The notes: generated by a model not told the origin, from the letters alone. A stretch of DNA of 64,000 bases from Escallonia rubra (GCA_033065855.1 JAVXUO010002827.1:186001-250000); one strand, 5' to 3'; shown: positions 1 through 12,807, numbered from the stretch's first letter. A program made the numbers and translations.

Positions 1-249
1 ATTCTTTTTAAATAAATATACTTTTGAAGCGAGGATCATACTTTAAGACTGAAGTAACTCCCTTCAGATTCACACTATTCATGTGAGGCACGATAGAGTG
101 GTTGATTCAATTCTAGAATAGGATAATCAATTTTCTTTAATTTAATTGCTCCTTTAGAATTCAAATGCATTGGTATCTAACTAATCTCACATTAATATGC
201 AAAGTAATGATTGGGTTTAATCCATCACGACTAAATCCCATGAGCTAAT

Positions 250-767
250 GCGCCAAACTTTAATCGTACAACTAACTCATTAAAAAATGAGTGAGTATTT
301 GTGCACGATTTTGTGCCTCTTGCCAAGGAGATCTCACACGCATAAATACTGTCTAAAACCCTACGAGCATCACATATAGTGTTACTCGTCTGAAATAAGT
401 CTGCATATTCTACTTCAGGGTTTCTGATATTAGAATAGTCACCTTCAATCTATATCGTTGAGAATTATGAGTTCCTCCCAAAACATCGTGCATCAAAAGT
501 TGTATGTGCTTCGGCAATTTTAGGGTCAGGGATGTTGTTAATGCGTTTAGAGAGCCGAACATATAATACATCTTTGGCATCCCTCACTAACGCAACCACA
601 CCCATATACCTTCTTTCCTTGAAAATAGCCGCATCAAAATTGACTTTGAATACACAAGGTTTGAAGGGCTGCCATTGTGTTGCAAATTTTGGTTTACACT
701 GGGACGCCTTTTGTTGCGCATTCTTGAGCTCTTCCACCGCTAAGTGTGCTTGAGTGATAATCTCCAT
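250..767 (-). pseudogene. RNase H-like domain fragment, probably from a non-LTR retroelement
   Basis: The minus strand from 767 reads about 100 aa with the core of plant RNase H-like (RVT_3 type) domains: KVNFDAAIF, then MGVVALVRDA, then IAEAH. In the family the aspartate after VN and the glutamate of AEA are catalytic-type positions. The frame breaks at about 470 and recognisable sequence continues in another frame to about 250 (a GDY motif, then CDARRVLDSIYACE). No reverse transcriptase or endonuclease part is adjacent, so this is a truncated, frameshifted remnant. It could instead come from a captured host RNase H-like gene. The domain call is moderately sure; the element of origin is inference. 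Confidence 0.5.
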
Positions 768-1893
768 GGCATTATTTTATATGTTGTTGCGGTACTTATT
801 ATTCAGTTATTCTACGGTAGCCGGCTCATAATTAATATGTTCTCCATTTCTTATTTCTTTACCAGAATTAATAAGGGCTCAAACTAAGATTAAGATAATT
901 TACATAAATGAGTTAAAACTCGACGATTGCTTACTAGGTTATGTCCTCACTCATCACGAGATTTGGCGTATGTTGAGTCCGCAATGAGAAAAATGACCAA
1001 CTCAAGATAGCTTAAACCCATGAAATGAAGCTCGACTGTGCTCTAACGAGTTAAAACTTTACTATAACCTACTCGGGTCGTTCGACTCTTTTATAAAGTA
1101 ACTATACGGTAAAGCTAATGTTTCACATGAAAAATGGTGCAGAATAAGAGACATTTATACTAAGTTAAATAGTTTGATAGTCCAATTTAGATCTACGTGG
1201 CCCACGAGATTAAATAAGTTAGCCCATAGGCCTAGGATGAAGGGCCAATGTGCGGAGCTCGTAGTGATAAGGTAATTCCTCCCTCAAATGGCTAACCTCG
1301 AAGAAAATGAGGCGATGCTCATGCTGAAATGAGCGAGGTGGACAATCCAACGTCAAAGAAGAGACCTTTACTCAACCAACGGGATATGAAGTTTCAAAAG
1401 TTAGGAACTACGAGACTATGGAGGTGATCCCGACCACCTCGATCTTTGCTAAGAATGGAATAAAACATTTTAACAACTCAATTTAGGAGCACACATTGTC
1501 GCAGTTTAGGAAGTCGTTGGTCACCTAGTACCTTGAATATCCACCTTTTCAAACTATATATTTGTCTCCACTGCTTGCACTACATAAATGTGGTCATCTC
1601 GTCTTAATTTTGAGACCAATCGTATGCTTTCAACAACGTACAATGCTATTTTCATGGGAGCAAGGGGTGCATCACATGCTCGTGACGAGAGAATTCATAC
1701 CCTTGTGGAAGCCTTTCACACTTGATTTCTCATCTTATACTTTAACTATAGCATATATGCACACATGATGCCTCACTGTGCCCTATCCTGGACTTAGCAT
1801 TGGCATAATTTTAATATGTCGTCGTACACTCGGATTCATTACGTATCAAACAAATTAGAATATGACATGTAGAGCTCCTCGCCACCTCATAAG
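768..1893. other. Intergenic, no gene seen
   Basis: AT-rich sequence between the RNase H remnant and the hAT element. The only reading frames are short, with no recognisable domain or splice structure. Confidence 0.4.
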
Positions 1894-4012
1894 TAATGGC
1901 GGAACTACATTGGGACTGGGGGGCTAGTGCACCCCCTGAAAATTTGAATTTTTTCCCCCGGGAATTGTACCTAATGGTCGTCCCCCGAGACCTCAGACCA
2001 GTCACCTCTCTCTTTCTCCGTGACTGCTGAGGACTGAGGCGGTGACCAATGACTCACACTCACTCCGACCGACGACCGTGACGGTGAGCATGTGATAGTG
2101 TGACCAGATTTGGACCGTGACGACGACCGACTCACTCCGACCGCGACCGTGACGACAGTGACGGACTGACGACGACCTCATCGAGCACCGGCCACTGAGA
2201 CGGCGACTGACGAGGCGACGACCGTGAGTTCGTGACTCACTCCGACGGTCCGACCAGATTTAGAACTGGATAGACAGACTGAGGACTTAGGCTACTCACA
2301 ACTGCTTCTGTGCACTACTAACTGTGAGGTAAGCCGTAAGCTTCTTCTTTAAGTTCTTAAATTTTAGTTTAATTTCAGTGATTATATAGATATTTGAAAA
2401 TATGTTTGGTTAATTTGCTTGCTAATTTTTAATTGGTTGTTGGAAGAACATGCCTTGGTTATATTGTAGAAATTATTGGTGATTTGGAACACCTTAATTA
2501 TTTGGTTAAATTGCTTTACTAATTCGTAATTGGGTAATTGTTTTTCTAATTCATAATTTGGTGCATATATAGTTTAATTTGGCTAATTGCTTTTCTAATT
2601 CATATTGTATTCATTGGTTTGCTCATCAACTTCAGCTAATTCTTGTAGCCGTTGCAAAAAAAATGTTCTCAGATTTCGTTACTCTTTAATTTGGTTACTA
2701 AGCTAGTAAACATCGCGAGAGTCTCATGCAAACGAAGAGATGCTCTTCGAGAAAGTGAAGCCTTTAGACTTGTTCATGCCCTTGCAAAATGGTGATATTG
2801 CTAGTGGTCGCAGTTTAAACCGTGAACATGGCATCAAAAAAGCAGGAGAGACCCGTTGAGGATCACATTATGGTGCATTATTGAATCTGATTCTTATGTT
2901 TGCTTCAGTGATAGATGTGCTTAATAATGTTGTTGACGATGCTACAAATTATTATCTGAGAGGTGAAAATTTGAGCCTTTTGAATTCGCTGTCAACTTAT
3001 GATTTTGCCTTTAACATGCATTTGATGAAAATCATTTTGGAGATAACGAACAAACTTTCACAAGCATTGCAAAAGAAATATCAAAACATTGTGAATGTAA
3101 TGAATTTGGTAAGAATAACAAAGTAACAATTGCAGAGCTTGAGAGATGATGGGTGGGAAGACTTGTTATACGAGGTTTCACGATTTTGTGTAAACACATG
3201 AAATTGAAGTATTGGACATGAGTGCGACATTTGTAGCCCCGGGGAGGCGAAAACGTAATGATGAAGAATGTACAAATCTTTACCATTATCGTGTTAATAC
3301 TCTTTTAACTGTTGTTGATTTGCAAATCAGTGAATTGAATAATCGTTTCAATTAGGTAACTACAGAGTTGTTTATTCGTATGGCATGTCTCGATCCAAGT
3401 GATGGTTTTCTGTTTTTAATAAGCAGAAATTGATTCGACTTGCACAGTTTTATCCATATGACTTTTCTCCAATAGAGTTTAAGATACTTAAAAGTCAGCT
3501 TGAGACTTATATTATGAATATGCGGTTCTATGAAGAACTTTCTGATGTAAATGAAATTGGTATACTTGCTATGAAGTTAGTTGAGTTGAAAAGGGATGTG
3601 ATATATCATTTTGTGTACTTACTTATGAAATTGGTCTTACTATTACATGTTGCAACTGCTACCGTGGAAAGAGTTTTGAAGATAATAAAGACTCGATTTC
3701 GGAATCGCATGAAAGATAAATGGATGAATGATAGTTTGATTTGCTACATTAAGAAAAATGTCTTCAAAACTATTGGGAATGCGGCTATTATCAACTGCTA
3801 CAAATTTTCGGGGCCTTATTGAGTAGTAATTTCATTTGTAAACACTTGAATATCTAATTTGTATTTGTAAAGAGTTTTTAATGACCCTCGTGAAATTTAA
3901 TAATACATTTTGTATGTTTTTTAAGTGCACTCTATTTTTTACTAATATTTTTTTTTTGTGAATTCGATATAATTTTTATACTCGCTGAAAAAGAATCATG
4001 GTTCCGCCCATG
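1894..4012 (+). mobile_element. Full-length hAT-superfamily DNA transposon, coding region decayed
   Basis: Perfect 8-bp direct repeats CTCATAAG at 1886-1893 and 4013-4020 flank the element, the length hAT transposases generate. Just inside are imperfect inverted ends: TAATGGCGGAACTA at the left, and ATGGTTCCGCCCATG at the right, whose complement carries the same GGCGGAAC core. The left subterminal 250 bp is GC-rich and repeats short motifs such as GACTCACTCCGACC. The interior (2881-3822) encodes remnants of a transposase of the TTF/MYM zinc-finger type (DUF4371 plus the C-terminal hAT dimerisation region). The 2119-bp length fits a shrunken autonomous element. Boundaries are well supported; the family name is from motif recognition only. 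Confidence 0.85.
2881..3822 (+). pseudogene. Decayed hAT transposase (DUF4371 / hAT dimerisation type)
   Basis: Conceptual translation gives an order typical of TTF-type hAT transposases: a DUF4371-like stretch (2881-3123), a middle part with DDGWEDLLYEVSRFC, then APGRRKRNDEE, then MACLDPSDGF, and a C-terminal dimerisation region (3430-3822) with KLIRLAQFYPYDF and a TVERVLKIIKTRFRNRM segment. In-frame stops occur at 3124-3126 (TAA) and 3353-3355 (TAG), and frame shifts are needed near 3195 and 3415. It cannot make a full transposase. The N-terminal zinc finger is not recognisable. It lies wholly inside the repeat-bounded element at 1894-4012. Confidence 0.75.
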
Positions 4013-4056
4013 CTCATAAGAACTTGACACAACACTATTCAAAATACAAAGGTATA

Positions 4057-4379
4057 TATGGCTTCGTTTGACAAAACTTTTTTTTTGGTTTTCAGTTTCA
4101 AAAAAATTAAAATTTAAATAGCAGTTAAATTTTTTTTTTTACAAAAATAAGTAGGTGTTTGATAATCCAGTTTTATTTTGAGTTTTATTTTGTGGTGGTT
4201 TGCGGTGGCAGTGGCCGACGGTGATGGTCTAAAAAAAAAAACTCATGTTTGGAGTTTTTTCTTCTTCAGTTTAAAAACTGATTTTTTAAACTGAAGAAGA
4301 AAAAAAAATTTGATTATCAAACGCGTTTTTTTTCCCAAATTTTTAAAACTAGAAAAAAAATGAGTATCAAACGGCCATA
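4057..4379. mobile_element. MITE-like element with internal perfect hairpin
   Basis: The left end reads TATGGCTTCGTTTGACA and the complement of the right end reads TATGGCCGTTTGATA, giving imperfect terminal inverted repeats. Between them lie A/T runs, a GGTGGTTTGCGGTGGCAGTGG segment and a hairpin whose 23-nt arms (4255-4277 and 4283-4305) pair perfectly around a 5-nt loop. There is no coding capacity. The superfamily is uncertain. It lies 38 bp downstream of the hAT target repeat, so two insertions are nested close together upstream of ENY2. Confidence 0.5.
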
Positions 4380-4893
4380 ATCTCTGTATCTCTTTTCCAA
4401 TCAGATTTTGTAAGTGGCTCAAATTTAACTTTTAGCTCACGAGAGTCTTGAAATGAAAAATGTCCACTAACAAATCAAGCTGGGGCCCAAATTCTAAACT
4501 CGACTACTATGTCTACACTTAGAAAGTGTCGCTAAAGCCTTTTTTTACGATAAAAGACGTGTTGCCATAGCTCATAATAATTGTTGACAAAGGTGAGAAG
4601 AGATTACAGCGACAAAAGACTTGTTTTGATCAGGTTCTTTAAGTACACGCGCTATCATCACAGCCGTCCGATTGGATGTCAACAAAACCAGTCTTCCATA
4701 AAACAAACAAGTCTCATCCCTGGTAAATTCCGGTAATTTTAAAGAAGCATCGGAACTTGGCCAGACAAAATGCAAGTTTCTTATCACTTCAAAGCCATCA
4801 TCACCAAGAGTCAAATTCCCTGTAAAATTCACTTCGAATAACATCTTATTGACTTCTATGAATCCATGTTTGTGTTTTTGTGTGCCGAAACAG

Positions 4894-7239
4894 GAGGGCT
4901 TCCATCAAACGTCCCCCTACCCCAGATGCAGAGGAAGACCAAGATCGAGAGCCCACTCTCCAAGAAATCATCAACATCAAGGTGATTACTGTTAAAAACT
5001 CTAATCGATTTTTGGTAAGTTGAGCTCATAGCTGACATGGGTATTCATGTATCATGCAGTTGATAGAGAGTGGAGAGAAAGAAAAACTGAAGGAGCTGTT
5101 AAGGGAAAGGCTTATAGAATGTGGTTGGAGGGATGAGATGAAAGCTCTTTGCAGGTTTTCGTTCTAACGATGTTACTCTATACGAATGTCTTGAAACTTG
5201 ATTGACTGCGGTTCTTCTTTTTCCCTATCAGATTATAGTGTTTGATCCAATTATGCACGTGTATGTTGGTTCCAATTATACATGTGTGTATTGGTCCGTA
5301 TGCTAAATGTACTACAAAGGTGGAAACATAAGCTTTTCTTTGGAAGTTGCCAATTAGGAAGTGGAAAGTGACATGCATGAGTGTGTGACTGCAAGGAAAT
5401 GTTCGCGAATTTCATGAACTCAAAAGTTTTTGCTGCGGGAAGGTTGGGTTAGGATTTGAATTGGGTCAAATTGAACCAGCACTGCATGCTTCGTGGTTAT
5501 GCTCTAAGCATTCATAGAGACCTTGAAGAAAGGAAGGGTGGGAAGATGAACTATTAGCATTTATTTGTAGCTATTACTGCAAAGAGTACCCGTAGATACA
5601 ATAGAGTCAGCCAAGTAAAATAATCTTGTGTGAGTAATTACTCAACTTGATCCCGGTATTGGGATGAATGTCTAAGTTGTAATAATCAGAGAAGCTTTTA
5701 AAATTATTTTTTGCCGTAGAATCTGCAGAATTTATGATGTTCTTAATTGTGCTTATATGATGTTCTTGAGGCAAGTTGTTTGCATTCGTAACAAGTTTGT
5801 TAAACGGCGGTGCATCAAAGTGCTAGATATTAGCCCCTTTATATCTCCATGATATGTTGTTTTTGTGCTATGCAATGTGTAGCCTTCCAACTTCTGACAA
5901 GATGTCGCTAATTTCCTTTTTAAAAGGGCATTCACAAGAAAGAAAGGAAGGGACAACGTAACTGTCGATGATCTTGTTCGTGTCATCACCCCGAAGGGTA
6001 GAGGTGGGCGGTTTTTACCTTTCACTTGCAACATGCCTTTTTTGATTGTCACACAATCTGGCGTACTTTCTTACAAGTCATGGTTTAAGTTTGGCCTGCA
6101 TACATTCAAACCTTGTGTTCTTTATCTACTGTGAATCTTGATTGAATTACATGCATCAGGAAAGTAATTAAACTTTATTGTCCGAAAATCAGTCCTGCAA
6201 CACCGAAGATGATTTTGGCGTATGTTTCATTCAACTAAGAAATAGAGGGGTAGAAGGTTTCCTGTTTCGACTTCCAAAGCTGGGTTGTCTTTTTCTCGAT
6301 GGGTACGCATAAACCACGTAGGTTATGTACCAGGAAACTAGGGCTCCAGCTGTTGAAGAAAGACTAGAGGAGCCCATTATTTGGGGGAAAAAAAAAGCAA
6401 TCAGTCAGGGCATGCCAATGTTATTAGGAACAGTCTATTGAAAATGTACAAGTGGTAGTTGAAATTCAAAATTTTCAGACATTGCACTTATCAAAAACTA
6501 TACACTCATATGGTTAAAACCGTGATGGTGCTTGAGGAGACGCGTCAATTCACCTTCTTATGCATGTGGGAGGAGAAAAGACTTGAATACAATGAGTTGT
6601 GTATTTTAGAAAACACACACAACCAGAGAGTTAGAAAAGAGCGGAGAAATGTATTTTTATAAAAACCGACTTGTGGATGTCCCTTTCACTGGCAAATGCA
6701 TCCTCACCTCTATATCAGTAAAGTATCTTGGATATGATTTTGTTCCAGGGATGGTGTAATGACGACATAGTAGATTCACCAGGCATGTCAGCTTAAAAAT
6801 TTGCTTAAATTCTTTTGCCCCTGTACACAGATGTGTTTAAAAAGAAATTTCTTGCTACCTGGAAAAGCTCTCAACATCGAGATTTTACATTCCTAGTTTC
6901 TATTAATACTGCTTTTGGTGTTTTGGCTACCATCAGTCGCACTTGCTTGCTACCATCAAGTCCATTGTCTGATAATAAAATACGATGAAAGTAGAGTGTT
7001 CTTACCTGTCCAGTTGCATTTTTTTTTTTGGGGGTAACATCTGTCCAGTTACTACTAACAGGTATAGAATGTCACCAAAACTTTATGTACTGTTTTATTC
7101 ACCTTTATGCATTACATTCTTGGTTTCCAGCTTTTTATAAGCTAACATTCCCTGTGTTCATGCAGCTTCTGTTCCTGACTCGGTAAAAGCCGAACTACTG
7201 CAACGAATCCGAGCATTTCTTCAAACAGCTGCTCTTTGA
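4894..7239 (+). CDS. ENY2: ENY2/SUS1, SAGA deubiquitinase-module and TREX-2 subunit
   Basis: Coding exons 4894-4981, 5060-5154, 5927-6003 and 7166-7239 (stop TGA 7237-7239) join in frame to give 110 aa plus the initiator Met, close to the roughly 115 aa of the plant family. Recognisable blocks are RPPTPD near the N-terminus, [47 protein letters not shown] and a C-terminal amphipathic helix ending in TAAL. In the family this small helical nuclear protein bridges the histone H2B deubiquitinase module of SAGA and the TREX-2 mRNA-export complex. All internal introns are GT-AG. The first exon is not identified: after the acceptor AG at 4892-4893 the frame leaves a single G before the Arg codon. 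The ATG therefore appears split between an unseen upstream exon (ending AT) and this one. TOM20 follows on the same strand, as at the Arabidopsis locus. Confidence 0.9.
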
Positions 7240-9222
7240 TTCACTTCAATCGCCTAATAGCCATTGGCTTGGCAGTCAACTATGGATACTTGATTAATCG
7301 TCTCTCTGCCAAGTATTACTACTTGGAGTCAAGCTTTTCTTTGAGGAAGTGTTGAATGTATGCTGAACGACCACATTATTGTAATTTCAGAAGTTCTGTT
7401 TTTGAATCCTAAGCTGATGAGAACAAGTCCCCCTCACAAGAACGTAGTAGTTTTTTGTTGTTTGTGTATGTGACTTTGAACATTCACGTATGCTAGTGCG
7501 TTCTTCGAGGAGTTAACCATATTACACAGCATTCATAGTTTTGAGATCAAATTCTATGGCCTCGGGTTTCTTCCACGAGTTTGCTTGGAAACAGCCCACT
7601 CTACACAAATTGATTCGGAGGTTCGTACTTGGTTCTCTGAAGGTGCTACTCCCTATAAAAAATTATGTGCTCTGGACCAACAATTCCGACCATCTAGACT
7701 GTTAGATATATAGGACAATAACTCCCTCTCTTCTTTAATTCTTTCTCGTCTATAGGTCTTAAATAGTTTGGATCAAGAGTCCGGAACAATGCAACTCGTT
7801 AGTCAACAGACTGACTAGCTCAAGTAATATAAGTCAGCACTTGCGTTATATATGCCTAGGATTGCAAATGAACGAGTACTCGGTTTGTTTGGTAGAGCTC
7901 GGCCGGCTAAACCTCCCCCCATTTATTGTATTTTAATGTTTTCCATTTCTTCTATTAATAATCTATTTTGTTTTTCAGATCTATTATGCTCAATGTTTGC
8001 ACTATTTCTAGGTATATTACCATAAGGATAACGTGGTCTGAAGATTAACTATTTCTAATTTGTTTGTAGACATTTATATACCACTATAAGTGTTGTCTAG
8101 ATTAGCCAGGGCTTCATCATCCCATGGATTGTGTTCCATTATCTTGACAATGTTCAAGTTTGTATTTGCTTATTTTGACCATGTTCAAACTCGCATTTGA
8201 TTATTTGGACAATATTCAAGCTTGTCTGGTGCTCTTCACGAGTTTCAAATACACGTTCGACTGTGTTCGCGAGATTTACACGAACATGAATAAAGTTCAG
8301 CTCGTCTCGCAAAAATGGAATCCAATAAAAAAAAAAAAAGTTAAAGTTGATTTTATTAATCAAAATCCTTAATTATTATTGCTGACCGAAAAATGCCTAA
8401 AACAACAAGTAATTGGGCTTATGAAATAATTGCGATGATAATTGGGCTTGTGAATATAGAAGATGTATACGAATATAATTGAGTTTTCAATGAACGAATC
8501 ATGAGCTTGTTCACAAAAAAATCGATTCGTTTGCGGCGCTACATAGGCCTCCTTGTTTATAATGGAAATCTGAAGTACTATAAGCCAGCACTTGCTCCTC
8601 ATTGTCGCCTTAGTTCCCCAAAGCCATGAATGCCCTTGCCAAACTGTCACGGCTATTATGAAAGTTGGGAATAATGTTAGAGCTTCTCATATTTGTTAGT
8701 ACAAGATTGTTTTCTAAACGTCGCTCATCTTTATAAAGTAAATTGCTCATCCAAGAAAAGAATGATTAATAAATTTGGTGTCTTCCCCAAGGAGACGAAG
8801 AAGAAAGAGAAGAAAGAAGGACACATTTTCCGATTAATAAAAACAAGCCCAAGTTCTTGATAATTTTGCGAATAGAGGAATTAAAATGATACGAGACATA
8901 ATACAAAGATTAATTAATTTCAAGAAATTATGAGTTCTAGACTGATTTAAAAAATGAAGATAGTACAAGGAGAAAATTAAAATTATTCAAAAAGAAAAAA
9001 CAACACGAAAAGCACTCTTCTGAATTATTTTTCAATTCTTTTCATATGTAATGTTAAATTCTTTTTCTTTTTCCTTTTTTTGACTCATGAGTTGACCAAG
9101 GGGCAAAAGTGTATTTACGTGTGACCGGTTACTCCGTCCTTATCAGCACTTTGCCATTTGTTCTATTTTCGCGGTCCCTGATAATAACTTCTACTGTCTC
9201 TGTTCTTCGGTTTGTGCTTGTT
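7240..9222. other. ENY2-TOM20 intergenic region with degenerate repeat sequence
   Basis: The ENY2 3' UTR lies in the first few hundred bases. About 7855-8560 contains recurring motifs such as AATGAACGAGTACTCG, GACAATGTTCAAG and GAACATGAATAAAG, as in decayed dispersed plant repeats, but no clean termini were found. No coding sequence is supported. The last 150 bp is the TOM20 promoter and 5' UTR. Confidence 0.35.
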
Positions 9223-9230
9223 AAACCCTA
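9223..9230 (+). promoter_or_regulatory. telo-box (AAACCCTA) upstream of TOM20
   Basis: The motif AAACCCTA lies 46 bp upstream of the TOM20 ATG. Telo-boxes are common near transcription starts of plant genes for translation and mitochondrial biogenesis. The motif is seen directly; a role here is inference. Confidence 0.4.
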
Positions 9231-9276
9231 GCCCTCGAAGATACACAGAGTAAGCCATTATACCGTGCCAGTGAAG

Positions 9277-12200
9277 ATGGATTCGTCTGAATTGAACATC
9301 GAGCGGTACATGATATACGAGCACGTCCGTATGACTGCTGAAGCCAACCACGCCAAAAACCCTTACGACGCCGATGTTAGTCTCAATCTCCCTCACAAAT
9401 ATTTCGCTTGCTTTTATAGTTTCTATGTACTGAAGTACATGTATATAAGTGGGGGTATATAGTACTGCCTCTGTTTCATAATTTTTGTTCCCTTCTTACT
9501 TTCTGAACACTGAACTGAGCTCTTATAGTAGACATAGATGGAATTGGGGGTGTTTGGCCAGTCTTGCTAGGGCCAAAACAACGAGAAAAGACATTGTTTA
9601 CATGTTCGTTCAATATTCTATTTTAGGAGTTTGGAAAAATCAAAGAGGTGGGAAAGGGAGGGATTATGTATTTTATGTAACCTATACTCTCTCTGCTGGG
9701 CCTTTTTTGTCTCATAAATATTTCGCCTAATTTTAAAATTTCTAATTACACACTGGCGTGCATATGTTACTCACATACATGTATATAAGAGTGCGCGTGT
9801 TTGTATAGTAATCCCTCCGTTTCATATTTTTGTCCCCTTTTGACTTTTTGCGAATTCTTTGGATAGGATTCAAACAACTGAGCACTGAATTGAACTCTAA
9901 TAGTAGACACTGATCGAATAGGCAAAATCTATTTTAGGAGTTCGCAAAAAGTCAAAGGGCACTAAAATCAAGAAACGGAGGGAGTTTGCATTTTGTTTAA
10001 TATGTACGCTCTTTGTTTGGCTTTTTTATCTCATAAATATTTCGCCTGATTTTGTAGTTTCTAATTACACATTGGCGTGCATGTGTTACTCAAATACATG
10101 TATATAAGAGTGTGCATGTCTGTATGTTTGTGTGTGTAGTACTCCATCCGCTCTCATAATTTTTGTCCCTTTTTTGACTTTTTGCTAGTTTGTAGGATAG
10201 GATTCAGACATCTAAACAATGAATTGAACTCTTATGGTTTTCATTGTTTGGCAAGTCATACTAGGGCTAAAAAACAAGTAAAGTAACATGTTCAAAATTA
10301 TATTTTAGGAATTCGCACAAGTGAAAGGAACAAAAGTTATGAAATGGAGCAAGTACGTATTTTGTTTAGTATATCCCTCTTTATTGTCTTTCTTGTCTCA
10401 CTAATAATATCTCCTGATTTCAAGGTTTGTATCTACACATCGACGTGCATTTGTTACTCAAATACATGTATATAAGTGCGTGTCTGTGTTTGTGTATCCC
10501 TCCATTTCATAATTTTAATCCCCTTTTGACTTTTTGCGAGTTCTTAGGATAAAATTGAAACATCTAAAGTCTAAACACTGAGTTATTCTAACAGTAGTCA
10601 TAGATTAAAGATGTATTGTTTGGCAAGTCATATTAGGGCTAAAACAACCGAGTAAAATCAATGTTTCCATGTACCATATCATATTTTAGGGGTTTGCGAA
10701 AGGTAAAAGGGGACAAAAATTGTGAAACGGAGGGAGTACGTGATTTACGTACGTGTATATACTATATGTCTTCTATAGTCTCTTAGTTGTAAAGTTTGTC
10801 TTCTTTGTCTCTTTATAGATTGTTAGGATAGGGTTTGAATGTTTAAATGTAAATTGAACTCAAGAAGGTTACAAGTCAAACTAGAGCATATATGATGAAT
10901 AAAATCAATGTTACATTGTAAAACCTTGTTCTGGGATTCGCAAAAAGGCATATTTGTTCGAATAAAATGCTTAGCTCACCTCGCCATTTCCTATGTCGGT
11001 AGGGAGAAATACTGGTAATGTTGGTGTTGTATTAATGGGTGATGGTTTGATGATACAAAGTGCAATGATGTAAGCAGCTGAGGCATCCTAACAGACCGGT
11101 GAAGATATCTATTCATTGATAAGAAAAATAAATTTATATTCTATACATAAAAGGAAAAAGATCCTTTCGTGCCATAGTTGGAAGATCCTATAACGTTATC
11201 TCGTGGGGTATTTCGTCTTTTAATGAGTAATGGGAGTAGAAAAAATGCTCAAAAATGACTTAAGAACCGAGCTCTCAAAAAAGAGTCTTTCCGGTTTCAA
11301 TCTTTCAAAGGGGACTATGTATATTTATATAGAAAAGGGAGGAGTAGTATGCTAATGTATAAAAAATTCATGGTTCATAATGTTTGGGTATGGATTGTAT
11401 GGAATGTAGATTAGTTGCTTCTCCAGTGTGGAGCGCTTTATCAGTAAGGATAGTTGGAGTTGTGTCTTTTAAGTTTATGCTTCATATATGGACAATACAT
11501 TTGAACTGTTCTTGGAAATAAGAAATGGAATTTGTGATGTATTTTCAGAACCTGTTGAAATGGGCCGGAGCGCTAGTCGAATTAGCTGCATTTGGTGGAG
11601 ATATGAATGAATCAAAGAGGATTACCAAAGGTATATTGGCTGTTTCCTATTTGTAATTATTCCATTAGTTGAAATCTTGTACTTTTTGACTTGATTATGA
11701 ACTACTAATGAATTTAAAATTTGGCGAACCATGATCCAATGTGTTAGATGCCATGGCGAAGATGGAGGAGGCCTTGCAAATTAATCCTGCAAAGCATGAG
11801 GCACTATTTTGTTTAGGGAATGCCAACACTTCTGTTGCGCTTATGACGCCGGACCCCAAAGAGGCACAGATTTATATTGACAGGGCATCTCTATGTTTCC
11901 AGAAAGCTGTAGATGAGGTACATTTGAGCCTATCAGAAACAATCGTATTGGCATGATCTAGATCTTGACAGAATTTTTGTTGTGAAACTTTTGGTCTTTC
12001 AGAATCCAGGAAATGAGATTTATGTCAAGTCTTTGGAAGCTAGTGCACAGGTATTTCATATGTGTTTGATTCTGTTTCTCATACTCAATAACTTGTATCA
12101 TTTCCAACGGAAATGGTGACTGAAGGTGTATCTAATTTACGATGGGATCGGACTAAGTGAAAATGCTTAGAATGTAGAAGCAGCTGAAAGAAAGTGCTAT

Positions 12201-12776
12201 CATTTTAGTGTGTGCTACACTGTCGATGGAAGAGTAGTATCCTACCTGGAGACATGCCTGCCAAGTGCCAATTGATTTTGCATCCAAATCTTTTAAGCAT
12301 TTGAATATGGTCCGTTGTTATCTTTACGTTTATCTGTCTCAGTTACCGAATATGGTTAAGAGTCACATCGGATCCAGCAATGATCCAATCTTATCTATAT
12401 ACACTTGTAAAACGCGTGCACCTATATCTGTGCCTCTATACGTGTGTATGTATAATACACCCTACATTATTCTTAATATTTTACGGTGGTAGTTGCTAGT
12501 TAGGTTTATTGGACCCGGAGGATGAAGATTTTCTTTCCTCCATGGATCGGGCAATAATCTGTTCAGATCTGTTCCCGATTAAAACACTATGGATTAGTGA
12601 TGCTGTTATTGAATAATTAGTCGGATTAGGCCTCTTGACTAGGTTTCTTTGGTAAGATATACTAGGATAGGCCACAACAATTGAAGTCCAAATTTTATTC
12701 ATCAACTGGCTGGATTTTGATATACCACCATCATCTACTCCTTTTCGATGAAGTTTTGCTAGTTTCTTGAACACCC

Positions 12777-12807
<31 letters not shown>

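Noticed and set aside
4572..4844. 90-codon minus-strand frame just upstream of ENY2
   Set aside because: It reads like a plausible protein but I could not place it in a family, and it overlaps the region where ENY2 leader sequence is expected; left unannotated.
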